A DNA stretch of 64,000 nt from Roseicyclus sp. (GCF_018402035.1 NZ_JAGYJN010000007.1:21439-85438); one strand, 5' to 3'; counted from the first letter of the stretch, positions 1 to 7,554 are shown. Made by a program: numbers and translations. Notes: generated from the sequence alone by a model not told the origin.

Positions 1-109
1 GTCGTCAGGCTTGCGGCAGAAATCAGCCTGAAATGTGGCGGTGCTGCCTCTTGATGCGGGGGGGCTTGCATGCTTTGTGGATGCGTGTCGCAACAGGAGG
101 GCAGGGGCC

Positions 110-697
110 ATGTTCACAGGGATCGTGACCGATCAAGGCGAGGTCAGGGCGATGCATATGGCGGGCGATCTGAAGGCGCGCATTGCCACGGGCTATGACA
201 CGGGCGGTATCGATATCGGTGCCTCGATTGCCTGCGACGGTGTTTGCCTGACGGTAACAGCCCTTGGCCCTGATTGGTTCGAGGTCGATATCTCGGGCGA
301 GACCGTGTCCAAGACCGCGATCAGCGATTGGGTGCTGGGGCGCAAGCTGAACCTTGAACGCGCACTCAGGCTTGGCGATGAGTTGGGCGGCCATATCGTG
401 TCGGGCCATGTCGATGGGGTGGCCGATGTGGTGGGGATGCATGATGAGGGTGCCTCGACCCGGATCACCTTTCGCGCGCCCGAAGCGCTGGCGCGATTCA
501 TCGCGCCCAAGGGCTCGGTCGCGCTCAACGGCACATCGCTGACGGTGAACGAAGTGAACGGGGTGGAATTCGGGGTGAATTTGATCCCCCATACCAAGGC
601 TGTGACCAATTGGGGCACCACGGCTGTGGGCGACCGGATCAACCTCGAGATCGACACGCTGGCGCGCTACGTGGCGCGGTTGCAAGACTGGGCTTAA
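110..697 (+). CDS. ribE: Riboflavin synthase, alpha subunit
   Basis: Catalyses the dismutation of two 6,7-dimethyl-8-ribityllumazine molecules to riboflavin, the last step of the pathway, in the cytosol. The 195-aa protein shows the two tandem lumazine-binding barrels: the N-terminal MFTGIV motif with CDGVCLTV, then GHIVSGHVDG with LNGTSLTVNEV, and a C-terminal helix for trimer contacts. Length is normal for the family. I chose the ATG at 110 because AGGAGG sits at 95-100 and the MFTGIV motif is the invariant N-terminus; the frame is open further upstream but is not conserved-looking. It heads a same-strand run with the ribB-type gene, ribH and nusB. No FMN riboswitch is visible in the 109 bases available upstream. 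Confidence 0.96.
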   Translation: MFTGIVTDQGEVRAMHMAGDLKARIATGYDTGGIDIGASIACDGVCLTVTALGPDWFEVDISGETVSKTAISDWVLGRKLNLERALRLGDELGGHIVSGHVDGVADVVGMHDEGASTRITFRAPEALARFIAPKGSVALNGTSLTVNEVNGVEFGVNLIPHTKAVTNWGTTAVGDRINLEIDTLARYVARLQDWA

Positions 698-786
698 GCG
701 CCTCCACGGGCCTTGCAGGCCCTTGTCGGCGCGCGGCTCTTGGCCTCCGGCGGGGATATTTTTGAAACGAAGAAGGGGCGGGCATC

Positions 787-1383
787 ATGGGTGAGCGGCC
801 GGGAGCGGCGCAGATCGGTCATAATGGTGGCCCAACGCTGGAGGCGGGATTTGGGTTTCGCAAACTCGCTTGGACCAAGGCGCGCCGCGCTCTTTTGCCA
901 AGCCTGCCCTTGGAGGTAGTGCGCCTGCGCGTGACGCGCGCCAAGCGTCTGGGCCTGCCCTATCAGACCTATGCCACGATCCGCGCCACCTCGGGCCATG
1001 ATATCGTGGCCTTTCTGTTCTCGGGCAATGCGCTTGATCTGCGACCAGGGCAGGCCGTGCTGGCGCCCGGCGTGGCGGCGCATCTGCATGCGCTAGACGG
1101 GCAGGCTGAGCGGATTGGCGCCATCTATGCGCCCACCGATCCCGCAATCCTTGATGCCGCCCATCCGGGGCTGTTCGAGGCGACAGGCCGCGCGCCGGGT
1201 TTCACCGCCACATGGCGCGAAACGCGCGACGGGTTGCGCGCGCTTTTGGCCACGCGCGGGGTGCCGCGTGACGGGGTGGTGCTGGTGGCCGCCACCAGCA
1301 TCGAGCGGGGCTGGACCTCTGCCGCAGGTCTTGCCGGAACCATCGACCGCGCGACATTCTTTGCCACACCGCCCGTGGCCTAG
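787..1383 (+). CDS. Conserved hypothetical protein inside the riboflavin cluster
   Basis: A 198-aa soluble protein with no signal peptide or membrane segment and no motif that I recognise. The N-terminus contains GHNGGPTLE, followed by a basic helix (KARRALLPSLP...RVTRAKRLGL). It lies between ribE and the ribB-type gene on the same strand, 89 bp after ribE and 55 bp before the next start, so it is probably cotranscribed. Codon use and GC match the flanking rib genes, which supports a real gene. The region just upstream (about 740-785) carries a short intergenic motif that recurs at 37 kb. Function unknown; position alone hints at a link with flavin metabolism, but that is inference. Confidence 0.75.
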   Translation: MGERPGAAQIGHNGGPTLEAGFGFRKLAWTKARRALLPSLPLEVVRLRVTRAKRLGLPYQTYATIRATSGHDIVAFLFSGNALDLRPGQAVLAPGVAAHLHALDGQAERIGAIYAPTDPAILDAAHPGLFEATGRAPGFTATWRETRDGLRALLATRGVPRDGVVLVAATSIERGWTSAAGLAGTIDRATFFATPPVA

Positions 1384-1438
1384 TCATCGCCTGATGGATG
1401 GTCTATCTGGCGGCCAAGAGACCGGCGAGGGGATGGCC

Positions 1439-2569
1439 ATGACACAAGTTTTCGAACAACCGGGTCCGGTCGAGCGCGATTGGGCCGATGCAATCTCGCC
1501 CATCGAAGAGATCCTCGACGAGGCCCGCAATGGCCATATGTTCATCCTTGTCGATCACGAGGATCGCGAGAACGAGGGCGATCTGGTGATCCCCGCGCAA
1601 TGGGCCACGCCCGATGCGATCAATTTCATGGCGACCCATGGGCGCGGTCTGATCTGTTTGTCGATGACATCGGCGCGCATCGATCAGCTGGGCCTGCCCT
1701 TGATGTCGACCTATAATTCCTCGCGCCACGAGACGGCCTTTACGCTGTCGATCGAGGCGCGCGAGGGGGTGACGACGGGTATTTCGGCGGCTGACCGGGC
1801 GCGCACTGTCCAAGTGGCGATCGATGCGGGCAAGGGTGCGGCCGATATCGCCACACCGGGCCATGTCTTTCCGCTACGCGCGCGCGATGGCGGGGTTCTG
1901 GTCCGCGCGGGCCATACGGAGGCGGCTGTCGATATCTCGCGCTTGGCGGGCCTCAACCCTTCGGGCGTGATCTGCGAGATCATGAACGAGGATGGCACCA
2001 TGGCGCGCCTGCCCGATCTGGTGGCTTTCGCGCAGCGCCACAACCTCAAGATCGGCACGATCAGCGATCTGATCTCGTATCGCCGCCGCCACGACAATCT
2101 GGTCAAGCAGCGCGAAGAGCGTGTGATCACCAGCGAGTTCGGTGGCGACTGGACTATGCGCATCTATACCGACGAGACCCAAGGCGCCGAGCATATCGTG
2201 CTGATCAAGGGCGATATTACTGGGCCTGATCCGGTTCTTGTGCGGATGCATGCGATGGACCCGCTTTTGGATGTGGTGGGCACTGGCCCCAAGGGCCGGG
2301 CGGGCGAGTTCGGCGATGCGATGCGCCTGATCGCCGAGGAAGGGCGCGGCGTTCTCGTCTTGCTGCGCGATCTGACCATGAAGCTGGTGGTGGAGGATGA
2401 AGTCAGCCCCCAGACGCTTCGCCAATATGGGCTTGGCGCACAAATCCTCTCGTCGTTGGGGATCAGCGATATGATTTTGCTCACCAATTCCCCCAAACCC
2501 AAGGTGGTGGGGCTAGAGGCTTACGGGCTGACCATCACCGGCACGCGCAACATCTCGGAGCTTGGATAA
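1439..2569 (+). CDS. ribB: 3,4-dihydroxy-2-butanone-4-phosphate synthase with degenerate GTP cyclohydrolase II domain (RibBX-like)
   Basis: The N-terminal ~210 residues are a full DHBP synthase, which converts ribulose 5-phosphate to 3,4-dihydroxy-2-butanone 4-phosphate and formate. The metal and substrate motif DHEDRENEGD and the motif GHVFPLRARDGGVL...GHTEAAVD are intact. The C-terminal half aligns in shape with RibA (LVRMHAMD..., LRQYGLGAQIL, LTNSPKPKVVGLEAYGL), but the zinc-binding cysteines of GTP cyclohydrolase II (Cys-X10-Cys-X-Cys) are absent: that stretch reads MHAMDPLLDVVGTGPKGR with no Cys. The RibA activity is therefore probably lost, as in the RibBX variants known in Proteobacteria. 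The start at 1439 has GAGGGG at 1427-1432 with a 6-base spacer; ATG 1433 is too close. Ends in a 1-base overlap with ribH. Confidence 0.93.
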   Translation: MTQVFEQPGPVERDWADAISPIEEILDEARNGHMFILVDHEDRENEGDLVIPAQWATPDAINFMATHGRGLICLSMTSARIDQLGLPLMSTYNSSRHETAFTLSIEAREGVTTGISAADRARTVQVAIDAGKGAADIATPGHVFPLRARDGGVLVRAGHTEAAVDISRLAGLNPSGVICEIMNEDGTMARLPDLVAFAQRHNLKIGTISDLISYRRRHDNLVKQREERVITSEFGGDWTMRIYTDETQGAEHIVLIKGDITGPDPVLVRMHAMDPLLDVVGTGPKGRAGEFGDAMRLIAEEGRGVLVLLRDLTMKLVVEDEVSPQTLRQYGLGAQILSSLGISDMILLTNSPKPKVVGLEAYGLTITGTRNISELG

Positions 2570-3090
2570 TGGCCGGACATTCCGACAATGACATGGGCCT
2601 GCCCCAATTCGACAAGCCGGTGAAGATCGCCATCGTGATCGCGCCATATTACACCGCCATCGCCACAGCCCAGATCGCGGCGGCCAGCGCTGTGCTTGCG
2701 CGCGCGGGGGCCACCCATGAGGTGATCGAGGTGCCGGGCAGCCTTGAGATCGCGACCGCTATCGGCATCGCGCATCGCTTGGGCGAGTTCGACGGCTATG
2801 TTGCGCTGGGCTGTGTGATCCGGGGGGCCACCAGCCATTACGATGTCGTGGTCAATGAAAGCAGCCGCGCGCTGACCATGCTGGGGTTGCAAGGTGTCTG
2901 CATCGGCAACGGCATCATCACGGTCGAAAACCGCGCACAGGCCGAGGAACGCGCCGATGCGGGCCGGCTCAACACGGCGGGGGGCGCGGCGCAAGCGGCC
3001 CTTCACCTGATCGCGTTGACGCGGCGGCTTGGGCGGCCTAAGGGCGGCATCGGCTTCATGCCCCGCTCTGAAAGCAACGCCACATCATGA
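2569..3090 (+). CDS. ribH: 6,7-dimethyl-8-ribityllumazine synthase
   Basis: Condenses 5-amino-6-ribitylamino-uracil with dihydroxybutanone phosphate to form lumazine, the substrate of RibE. The 173-aa protein has the family signature: the N-terminal strand KIAIVIAPYYTAI, the substrate loop VPGSLEIATAI, and the motif ALGCVIRGATSHYDVV that contains the catalytic His (H88 type in the B. subtilis enzyme). It has the usual length for icosahedral or pentameric enzymes. The ATG overlaps the stop of the preceding gene (TAATG), so translation is probably coupled. The 3' end overlaps nusB by 4 bases (ATGA). All three rib genes here and nusB look like one transcript. Confidence 0.96.
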   Translation: MAGHSDNDMGLPQFDKPVKIAIVIAPYYTAIATAQIAAASAVLARAGATHEVIEVPGSLEIATAIGIAHRLGEFDGYVALGCVIRGATSHYDVVVNESSRALTMLGLQGVCIGNGIITVENRAQAEERADAGRLNTAGGAAQAALHLIALTRRLGRPKGGIGFMPRSESNATS

Positions 3091-3587
3091 CCGACGACGA
3101 GATCCAAGCGCCGCAGCCCAAGACGATCAGCCGCGAGGACCGCCGCCAGATGCGCGCGGCCGCCCGGCTTTACGCGGTGCAAGCCTTGTTCCAGATGGAA
3201 GCATCGGGTCAAACCGTGCAAGCCGTCCGGCAGGAGTTCGAAACCCATCGCTTCGGTGCCATCTATGATGGCGAGGAAATGGCCGAGGGCGACCCCGACC
3301 TGTTTCGCAAAACGCTTGAGGATGCGGTCAATTATCAAGCCAAGATCGACCAAATGACCGACCGCGCGCTCGTGGCCAAATGGCCCATCGCGCGGATCGA
3401 CCCGACTTTGCGCGCGCTCTTTCGTGCCGCAGGCGCGGAGCTGGTCGAGGGGTCAGCCCCACCCAAGGTGGTGATCAGCGAATATGTCGATGTGGCGCAC
3501 GCCTTTTTCCCCGATGGCAAAGAGCCGAAATTCGTCAATGCCGTGCTGGACTTTATGGCGCGCGAAGCGCGGCCAGATGCTTTTTGA
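3087..3587 (+). CDS. nusB: Transcription antitermination / ribosome biogenesis factor NusB
   Basis: NusB binds boxA RNA with NusE (S10) and prevents premature termination in rRNA operons. The 166-aa all-helical protein shows the family pattern: RRQMRAAARLYAVQALFQME near residues 17-36, a long middle segment, then ALVAKWPIARIDPTLRALFRAAGAEL and VVISEYVDVAHAFFPDGKEPKFVNAVLD near the C-terminus. The start overlaps the ribH stop (ATGA), which matches the widespread ribH-nusB coupling. The protein is slightly longer than E. coli NusB because of an N-terminal extension of about 15 residues, common in Rhodobacterales. Confidence 0.95.
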   Translation: MTDDEIQAPQPKTISREDRRQMRAAARLYAVQALFQMEASGQTVQAVRQEFETHRFGAIYDGEEMAEGDPDLFRKTLEDAVNYQAKIDQMTDRALVAKWPIARIDPTLRALFRAAGAELVEGSAPPKVVISEYVDVAHAFFPDGKEPKFVNAVLDFMAREARPDAF

Positions 3588-3700
3588 TGTGAATTCGCCG
3601 CGCTGCTGGTGCCGGACCCTTGCCGCATAGCGAAGCTTGACCCATCTGCTCACAAATGTGTGTGCCAAAGTTCGCGCGCGATCGAAGGGATCATTGATCG

Positions 3701-4621
3701 ATGAATGCCGTGATGATGGTGGCTGGGCTGGCGATGTTGCTGGTCGGCGGCGAGGGGTTAGTGCGCGGCGCGGTGGCCTTTGCCACGCGGATGCGCCTGC
3801 CCATGGCGGTTGTTGGCGCGGTGGTCTTGGGCTTTGGCACCTCCATGCCCGAGATGCTGACCTCGCTCTCGGCGGCATTGGCCGGTGCGCCGGGGATCGC
3901 CATCGGCAATGTGCTGGGCTCCAACATCGCCAATATCGCGCTGATCTTGGGGGTGGCCGCCATGATCGCGGCGATCCCCGCCGACACGGCCGGGTTTGAA
4001 GATCGGCTTTGGCTGATCGTGGCGACCGTGATGGGCATCGCCGTAATCTTGATCGGGGCCAATATTGGCCGGATCGAAGGGGCGATCTTGCTCGGCGCTC
4101 TGGCCATCTACCTGTGGCGCGCGCTCAGCCGCGACGCGGCCAACGAGCCGGTGCCAGAGATCCCCGATATGGGGCTGGGCGTGATGGCCGCCTATCTTTT
4201 GGCCGGGCTTGGCACGCTGATCGCGGGTGCGTGGTTGTTGGTCGCGGGGGCCACGGGCATCGCGCGCGGGCTTGGCGTCAGCGAAACCATGATCGGCCTG
4301 ACCATCGTGGCCATCGGCACTTCGCTGCCTGAACTTGCCACCAGCGTGATCGCCGCACGGCGCGGCGAGGCGGGGCTGGCGCTGGGCAATATCCTTGGCT
4401 CGAACGTGTTCAACATCTTGGCGATCTTGGGCCTGACGGCGGTGATCGTGCCGATCCCGGTGCCAAGCGATCTGTCCTTGGTCGATCTGGCGCTGGTGGC
4501 TGGCACGGCGGCGCTTTTGCTGGTGGCGCTGGCCACGGGCCGGATCGGGCGCGGCATGGGGTTTTTGTTCTTGGCGGTTTATGCGGGCTATACCGGCTGG
4601 CTGGTGCTCAACGCTGCCTGA
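3701..4621 (+). CDS. Calcium/sodium antiporter family membrane protein (YrbG-like)
   Basis: An inner-membrane cation exchanger of the CaCA superfamily, expected to move Ca2+ or K+ out in exchange for Na+ or H+. The 306-aa protein has two homologous halves, each with an alpha repeat: GFGTSMPEMLTSLSAALAG...GNVLGSNIANI near residues 46-87 and TIVAIGTSLPELATSVIAARRGEAGLALGNILGSNVFNI near residues 200-240. The acidic residue of each SMPE/SLPE motif is the known ion ligand. About ten hydrophobic segments are visible. It starts 113 bp after nusB with AAGGGA upstream, so it may have its own promoter. Confidence 0.92.
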   Translation: MNAVMMVAGLAMLLVGGEGLVRGAVAFATRMRLPMAVVGAVVLGFGTSMPEMLTSLSAALAGAPGIAIGNVLGSNIANIALILGVAAMIAAIPADTAGFEDRLWLIVATVMGIAVILIGANIGRIEGAILLGALAIYLWRALSRDAANEPVPEIPDMGLGVMAAYLLAGLGTLIAGAWLLVAGATGIARGLGVSETMIGLTIVAIGTSLPELATSVIAARRGEAGLALGNILGSNVFNILAILGLTAVIVPIPVPSDLSLVDLALVAGTAALLLVALATGRIGRGMGFLFLAVYAGYTGWLVLNAA

Positions 4622-4729
4622 ATTTTGGGCAATTGACCGCTGCCTGCGCGCCGCAATGCCGCGCCCCCTTGTGTCTGCAAAAGCCATAGCTACCTTTGAG
4701 CCAACAGATGCAACGCCGGGGGGTGCGCC

Positions 4730-5026
4730 GTGCCTGATCATATTGCCTTTATCTTGCGTCACGGCCTGATCGGCTTTGCCTTGGCACTGATCTTTGTCGC
4801 GATGCTCTTGGCCTTTGATGTGGCGGGGCTTTGGCATCTTGTCACCCATACCGCCGATGGGCCGATTGCCGTGATCATGCTGGTGGTGTTTTTCACCATC
4901 ACCTTTGGCGCGGTGCAGATCGGCTATCAGATCATGATGCTGGGCGAAGATGACGATGATGATGATGACCAAGGCGGCCTGCGCCAGCCGATCCCGATCC
5001 GGCTCAGCGATACCGACCGCCGCTAG
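4730..5026 (+). CDS. Small inner-membrane protein with acidic tail, function unknown
   Basis: A 98-aa protein with two hydrophobic segments (GLIGFALALIFVAMLLAFDVAGL, and IAVIMLVVFFTITFGAVQIGY) followed by a very acidic run (GEDDDDDDD) and a short charged tail. I choose the GTG at 4730; it is preceded by GGGGGG. No enzymatic motif is present and I do not recognise the family. It ends 18 bp before a strong hairpin terminator (5045-5073). It could be an orthologue of one of the small stress-induced membrane proteins of Rhodobacter, but nothing in the sequence proves this. Confidence 0.72.
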   Translation: MPDHIAFILRHGLIGFALALIFVAMLLAFDVAGLWHLVTHTADGPIAVIMLVVFFTITFGAVQIGYQIMMLGEDDDDDDDQGGLRQPIPIRLSDTDRR

Positions 5027-5044
5027 GCATTGTCCCCAAAACAC

Positions 5045-5073
5045 AAACGCCGCCCCCAAGGGGGCGGCGTTTT
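5045..5073 (+). terminator. Strong hairpin terminator, possibly bidirectional
   Basis: A perfect inverted repeat pairs AAACGCCGCCCCC (5045-5057) with GGGGGCGGCGTTT (5060-5072) around a 2-base gap, followed by T on the plus strand. It lies 18 bp after the small membrane protein stop. On the minus strand it would also end a transcript coming from the structured RNA region at 5074-5250. Confidence 0.8.
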
Positions 5074-5250
5074 GATGTGGCGGGGACCGCAGCAACCGTG
5101 GAGGCGTGAATTCCCGAGGACCTGTATGTACAGGTGGGCGCCAGGTAACCGGACCAGGATCCAGACAGAGCCAGCCCCCTCGGAAATGCTTAAGGCCACC
5201 GGAATTTTGCCACAGGCACGTGAAGAGCAGACCCGCCACCCTTCACATAG
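5074..5250 (-). ncRNA. Candidate structured RNA, possibly 6S-like
   Basis: This ~175-bp gap between two genes has no plausible ORF but strong complementarity at several distances. The ends pair: GTGGCGGG at 5076-5083 is complementary to CCCGCCAC at 5232-5239. Inside, CCGAGG at 5115-5120 pairs with CCTCGG at 5178-5183. A small hairpin ACCTGT-(4)-ACAGGT lies at 5120-5135. Read on the minus strand the RNA would be a long rod with internal bubbles, ending at the terminator 5045-5073. That shape and size resemble 6S RNA, which is about 150-200 nt. I do not see a sequence signature that proves 6S, and the strand is inferred from the terminator position. Confidence 0.35.
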
Positions 5251-5294
5251 GCGCGCGCGGATGCGCTGGCAAGTGGCGCGCCGCCCTTGTCATT

Positions 5295-5309
5295 GTTCGC
5301 GCAATGTTC
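5295..5309 (+). promoter_or_regulatory. LexA (SOS) box, GTTC-N7-GTTC
   Basis: GTTC at 5295-5298 and GTTC at 5306-5309 are separated by exactly seven bases, which is the direct-repeat LexA operator known in Alphaproteobacteria. It ends 12 bp before the chosen mmcB start at 5322, the right place for repression. MmcB was found as a damage-induced gene in Caulobacter, so the site and gene support each other. Confidence 0.75.
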
Positions 5310-5321
5310 CAGCTTGCACCC

Positions 5322-5786
5322 ATGTCCGCCCCCGATCCCCATGCCGCACCCCTTGCCCCCGGCCAGCTCTTGGCGCGCGGTGTCTGTCGCCATCTGCGCG
5401 GCCATGACTTTGTCACGCTGGCAGAATTCACCCCCGAACGCGGTAAGCGGCTCGATGTCATGGCGCTTGGCCCCAAGGGAGAGCTTTGGGTGATCGAATG
5501 TAAATCAAGCCGCGCCGATTTCACCTCGGACAGCAAATGGGGCGGCTATCTGGAATGGGGGGATCGCTATTTCTGGGCGGTGGATGCGGATTTCCCGACC
5601 GATCTTTTGCCCGAGGGCACGGGGCTGATCATCGCCGATGCCTATGATGCCGCGATCATCCGCATGGGGCCTGAGGTCAAACTTGCGTCGGCCCGGCGGC
5701 GCGCTGTGATCCATCGCTTTGCCCGCCACGCGGCCCTGCGCCTGCAGGGTTTGCGCGATCCGGGTGCAGGCTTCGACGCGTTTTAG
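5322..5786 (+). CDS. mmcB: MmcB family DNA repair protein (PD-(D/E)xK-type nuclease fold)
   Basis: A 154-aa protein of the alphaproteobacterial MmcB family, linked to damage-induced repair or mutagenesis together with ImuAB in Caulobacter. Nuclease-fold residues are visible: RLDVMALGPKGELWVIECKSSRADF contains the Asp and the E-x-K pair (ECK) of a PD-(D/E)xK core, and YLEWGDRYFWAVD follows. The start was set at ATG 5322 rather than the in-frame ATG 5304, because 5304 lies inside the LexA box. There is no clear Shine-Dalgarno, so the mRNA may have a very short leader. The stop overlaps the convergent gene stop by 4 bases. Regulation by LexA is inferred from the operator. Confidence 0.88.
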   Translation: MSAPDPHAAPLAPGQLLARGVCRHLRGHDFVTLAEFTPERGKRLDVMALGPKGELWVIECKSSRADFTSDSKWGGYLEWGDRYFWAVDADFPTDLLPEGTGLIIADAYDAAIIRMGPEVKLASARRRAVIHRFARHAALRLQGLRDPGAGFDAF

Positions 5787-5980
5787 CGCTTTTGCTTGGC
5801 CATATTGCGCGCAAGCGCTGCGGCGGCGCGCAGCTCCTCGGCGATTTCTTCGGCCTCTTCGGGTTCGAAATCCAACGGCAGGTCAACACCCTCACCCTCG
5901 ACATAGATGCGCACCATGCCAAGCGTCGTTGGCCCGATCTGCAAATTCGCCGCGATCTCGCTTTCCTTGTTGATGCCCAT
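5783..5980 (-). CDS. DUF6324 family small protein
   Basis: A 65-aa acidic protein starting MGINKESEIAANLQIGPTTLGMVRIYVEG, with a C-terminal helix rich in Glu and Ala (EPEEAEEIAEELRAAAALARNMAKQKR). I recognise it as a small family common in Rhodobacterales; function unknown. The ATG at 5980 has GGAGGG about 8 bases upstream; the longer open frame is not supported. It is convergent with mmcB, with overlapping stop codons (5783-5786). It lies 114 bp from tRNA-His. Confidence 0.8.
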   Translation of the reverse strand: MGINKESEIAANLQIGPTTLGMVRIYVEGEGVDLPLDFEPEEAEEIAEELRAAAALARNMAKQKR

Positions 5981-6094
5981 CGCCGTTCCCTCCAAGCTTG
6001 ACGCCGGGGTAGCGACAGACAGCGGCCAGTGCAAGCGATCAGCAGGCCAAGACCCCTTGCAATCGCGCCGACCCTTGGCTATCCCACCCCTCGT

Positions 6095-6171
6095 GCCGGC
6101 GTAGCTCAGTTGGTTAGAGCGCCTGATTGTGGATCAGGAGGTCCCCCGTTCAAGCCGGGGCGCTGGTACCA
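6095..6171 (+). tRNA. tRNA-His (anticodon GTG)
   Basis: A complete cloverleaf: acceptor GCCGGCG pairs with CGCTGGT, D-arm AGCTCAGTTGGTTAGAGC, anticodon arm CCTGA-TTGTGGA-TCAGG with GTG at 6129-6131, and T-arm CCCCG-TTCAAGC-CGGGG. CCA is encoded at 6169-6171. The base before CCA is A (A73) and the base before G1 is T, so there is no templated G-1. Alphaproteobacterial tRNA-His is known to differ from other bacteria in this way. Its 3' 46 bases form the island attachment site. Confidence 0.96.
6126..6171 (+). repeat. Left attachment site (attL) of the tRNA-His island
   Basis: This 46-bp stretch, from the last base of the anticodon 5' stem to the encoded CCA, is repeated exactly at 30986-31031. 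The flanking bases differ on both sides (G/A on the left, A/C on the right). Tyrosine integrases often cross over in the anticodon loop of tRNA genes, and the repeat begins one base before that loop. Confidence 0.93.
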
Positions 6172-6509
6172 ATACTTTCAATAACATACAAGAATTTGGT
6201 CGGCTGGGCACTTGCTGCTGGGTTCCAAGTGGGTTCCAAAAACCGTCGGCTAAGGTTTGCCTTGCAGGGCTCGTTCAATCGACTCTTCTCTCAGTAGGGC
6301 ACTACTATTGGAATCAGCCATGTCCAGAGGGGTTACTTGCCCCTCTCGTTATCCAAGTCAGATCGTTCACGCAGGGGGCACCCCCCTAATTTAGCCCCCC
6401 TGCGCGTCAGAAACGCCCTTGTTTGATAGGTCCGCAAAAAATTCGTTGGGTAATTTCGTTTGTCAGCTGCGGCAGAGATCAAAGTTTTGGGCACCAAGCG
6501 CCTTGCCCA
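6172..6509. other. Island left-end noncoding stretch
   Basis: No gene is supported here. Two GGGTTCCA copies occur near 6219-6238, which may be integrase arm sites. A G-rich/C-rich hairpin pairs CGCAGGGGG (6370-6378) with CCCCCTGCG (6396-6404). Short open frames that cross the tRNA are spurious. Confidence 0.6.
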
Positions 6510-6647
6510 GTGACCACGACGCGGCGCAACCAGATCGAGATCATGGCGGGTCGGTTGAAGAACCGGCGGCGCATTGCCACCCGCTATGACAGAAACCCAA
6601 ATATTTTCCTGTCCGATACAGCCCCCGCAGCGGTCAGTGTGCTCTAG
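6510..6647 (+). pseudogene. Remnant of an IS5-family transposase (C-terminus)
   Basis: The translation RNQIEIMAGRLKNRRRIATRYDR followed by about 15 more residues matches the conserved C-terminal end of IS5-family DDE transposases (R-N-x-I-E...RLK..RRIATRYD). The catalytic Glu-containing YREK-type region is represented only by this short tail. The rest of the gene and the terminal repeats are gone. It is cargo-region debris from past transposition. Confidence 0.65.
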
Positions 6648-6822
6648 TTTTAAGGATCAATCCCCTCCAAGCCGCGACTAAGGGAACTCTCAGAGATCGC
6701 CCCATTTGCCTAAAAAGTCGCGCGGAGCGGAAAGAAGTGATGGTTTCGTGCCGCGACAGTGCGGTTCCCAGATTGGAGAGGTGAAAAACGGGCGGCACCA
6801 TTGTGACGCCTGCTTGCGATGC

Positions 6823-7515
6823 TCACAGAACCTTTACCGTCAGATTGCCCACACCTGCGACATGGCCTTCCATCATATCTCCGCGCACGATGGGTCCTAC
6901 ACCTGCAGGCGTGCCCGTCATGATCGCATCGCCTTCGACCAGTTCAAAGTAGCGCGACAGGATCGAGATCATTTCCGGCACCTTCCAGAGCATCTGGTTC
7001 AGATCGCCCTCCTGCCGGATCTCGCCATTCACCTTGAGCCAGATCGCGCCCTGATCGGGGTGGCCGATCTTGGATGCGGGCACAAGCGGCGTGCAAGGGG
7101 CGGATTGGTCGAAGGATTTGCCGACTTCCCAGGGGCGGCCGAGCTTCTTGGCCTCGCCCTGCAGATCGCGCCGCGTCATGTCGAGGCCGACGCCATAGCC
7201 ATAGACATGCTCGAGCGCCTTTTCGACGAGGATGTTCCGCCCGCCCTTGTGGAGCGCCACGACCAGTTCGATCTCGTGATGCACATCGCTGGTTTCGGTC
7301 GGGTAGGGGAAATCGCCAAAGACGATGTTGTCGGGGCTTTTCTTGAAGAAAAACGGCGGTTCCTTGTCCGGGTCGTGGCCCATCTCGACGGCATGGGCGG
7401 CGTAGTTGCGGCCGATGCAATAGACGCGGCGCACGGGAAAGGTGTTGTCCGAGCCTTCGATCGAAAAACGCGTGACCGCGGCGGGGGCGAAAAGGTCTTT
7501 GGGGGTCGTTGTCAT
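6823..7515 (-). CDS. Fumarylacetoacetate hydrolase family protein, fumarylpyruvate hydrolase-like
   Basis: A 230-aa single-domain FAH-family enzyme, expected to split a C-C bond in a diketo acid with a bound Mg2+ or Mn2+. Visible motifs: VYCIGRNYAAHAVEMG, PPFFFKKSPDNI, the metal ligands in HHEIELVVALHKGG (E-x-E type), GYGVGLDMTRRDLQ and the C-terminal TGTPAGVGPI. Compact length and the N-terminal PVRRVYCIGRNYAAHA resemble NagK-type fumarylpyruvate hydrolases of gentisate pathways. No gentisate dioxygenase is in the window, so the exact substrate is uncertain. The start has AAGGA about 8 bases upstream. It follows the chimeric gene at 7586-8089 on the same strand, with a small hairpin between them (7555-7578). 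Confidence 0.88.
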   Translation of the reverse strand: MTTTPKDLFAPAAVTRFSIEGSDNTFPVRRVYCIGRNYAAHAVEMGHDPDKEPPFFFKKSPDNIVFGDFPYPTETSDVHHEIELVVALHKGGRNILVEKALEHVYGYGVGLDMTRRDLQGEAKKLGRPWEVGKSFDQSAPCTPLVPASKIGHPDQGAIWLKVNGEIRQEGDLNQMLWKVPEMISILSRYFELVEGDAIMTGTPAGVGPIVRGDMMEGHVAGVGNLTVKVL

Positions 7516-7554
7516 TCCACTCTTCCTTGGAGTTTTGGTCGTTTGGAGGCCTGA

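Noticed and set aside
1..54. 3' end of an upstream gene (frame ending in a TGA at 52-54), perhaps ribD
   Set aside because: Only 17 codons are visible and they show no recognisable RibD sequence, so it cannot be assigned.
1..109. FMN riboswitch before ribE
   Set aside because: No conserved RFN-element blocks are visible, and the available upstream sequence is too short and has a gene-like frame.
3758..5239. 493-residue open frame on the minus strand
   Set aside because: It is antisense to the cation antiporter and the small membrane protein, has shadow-like low-complexity composition (many His, Gln, Arg, Asp) and no motif.
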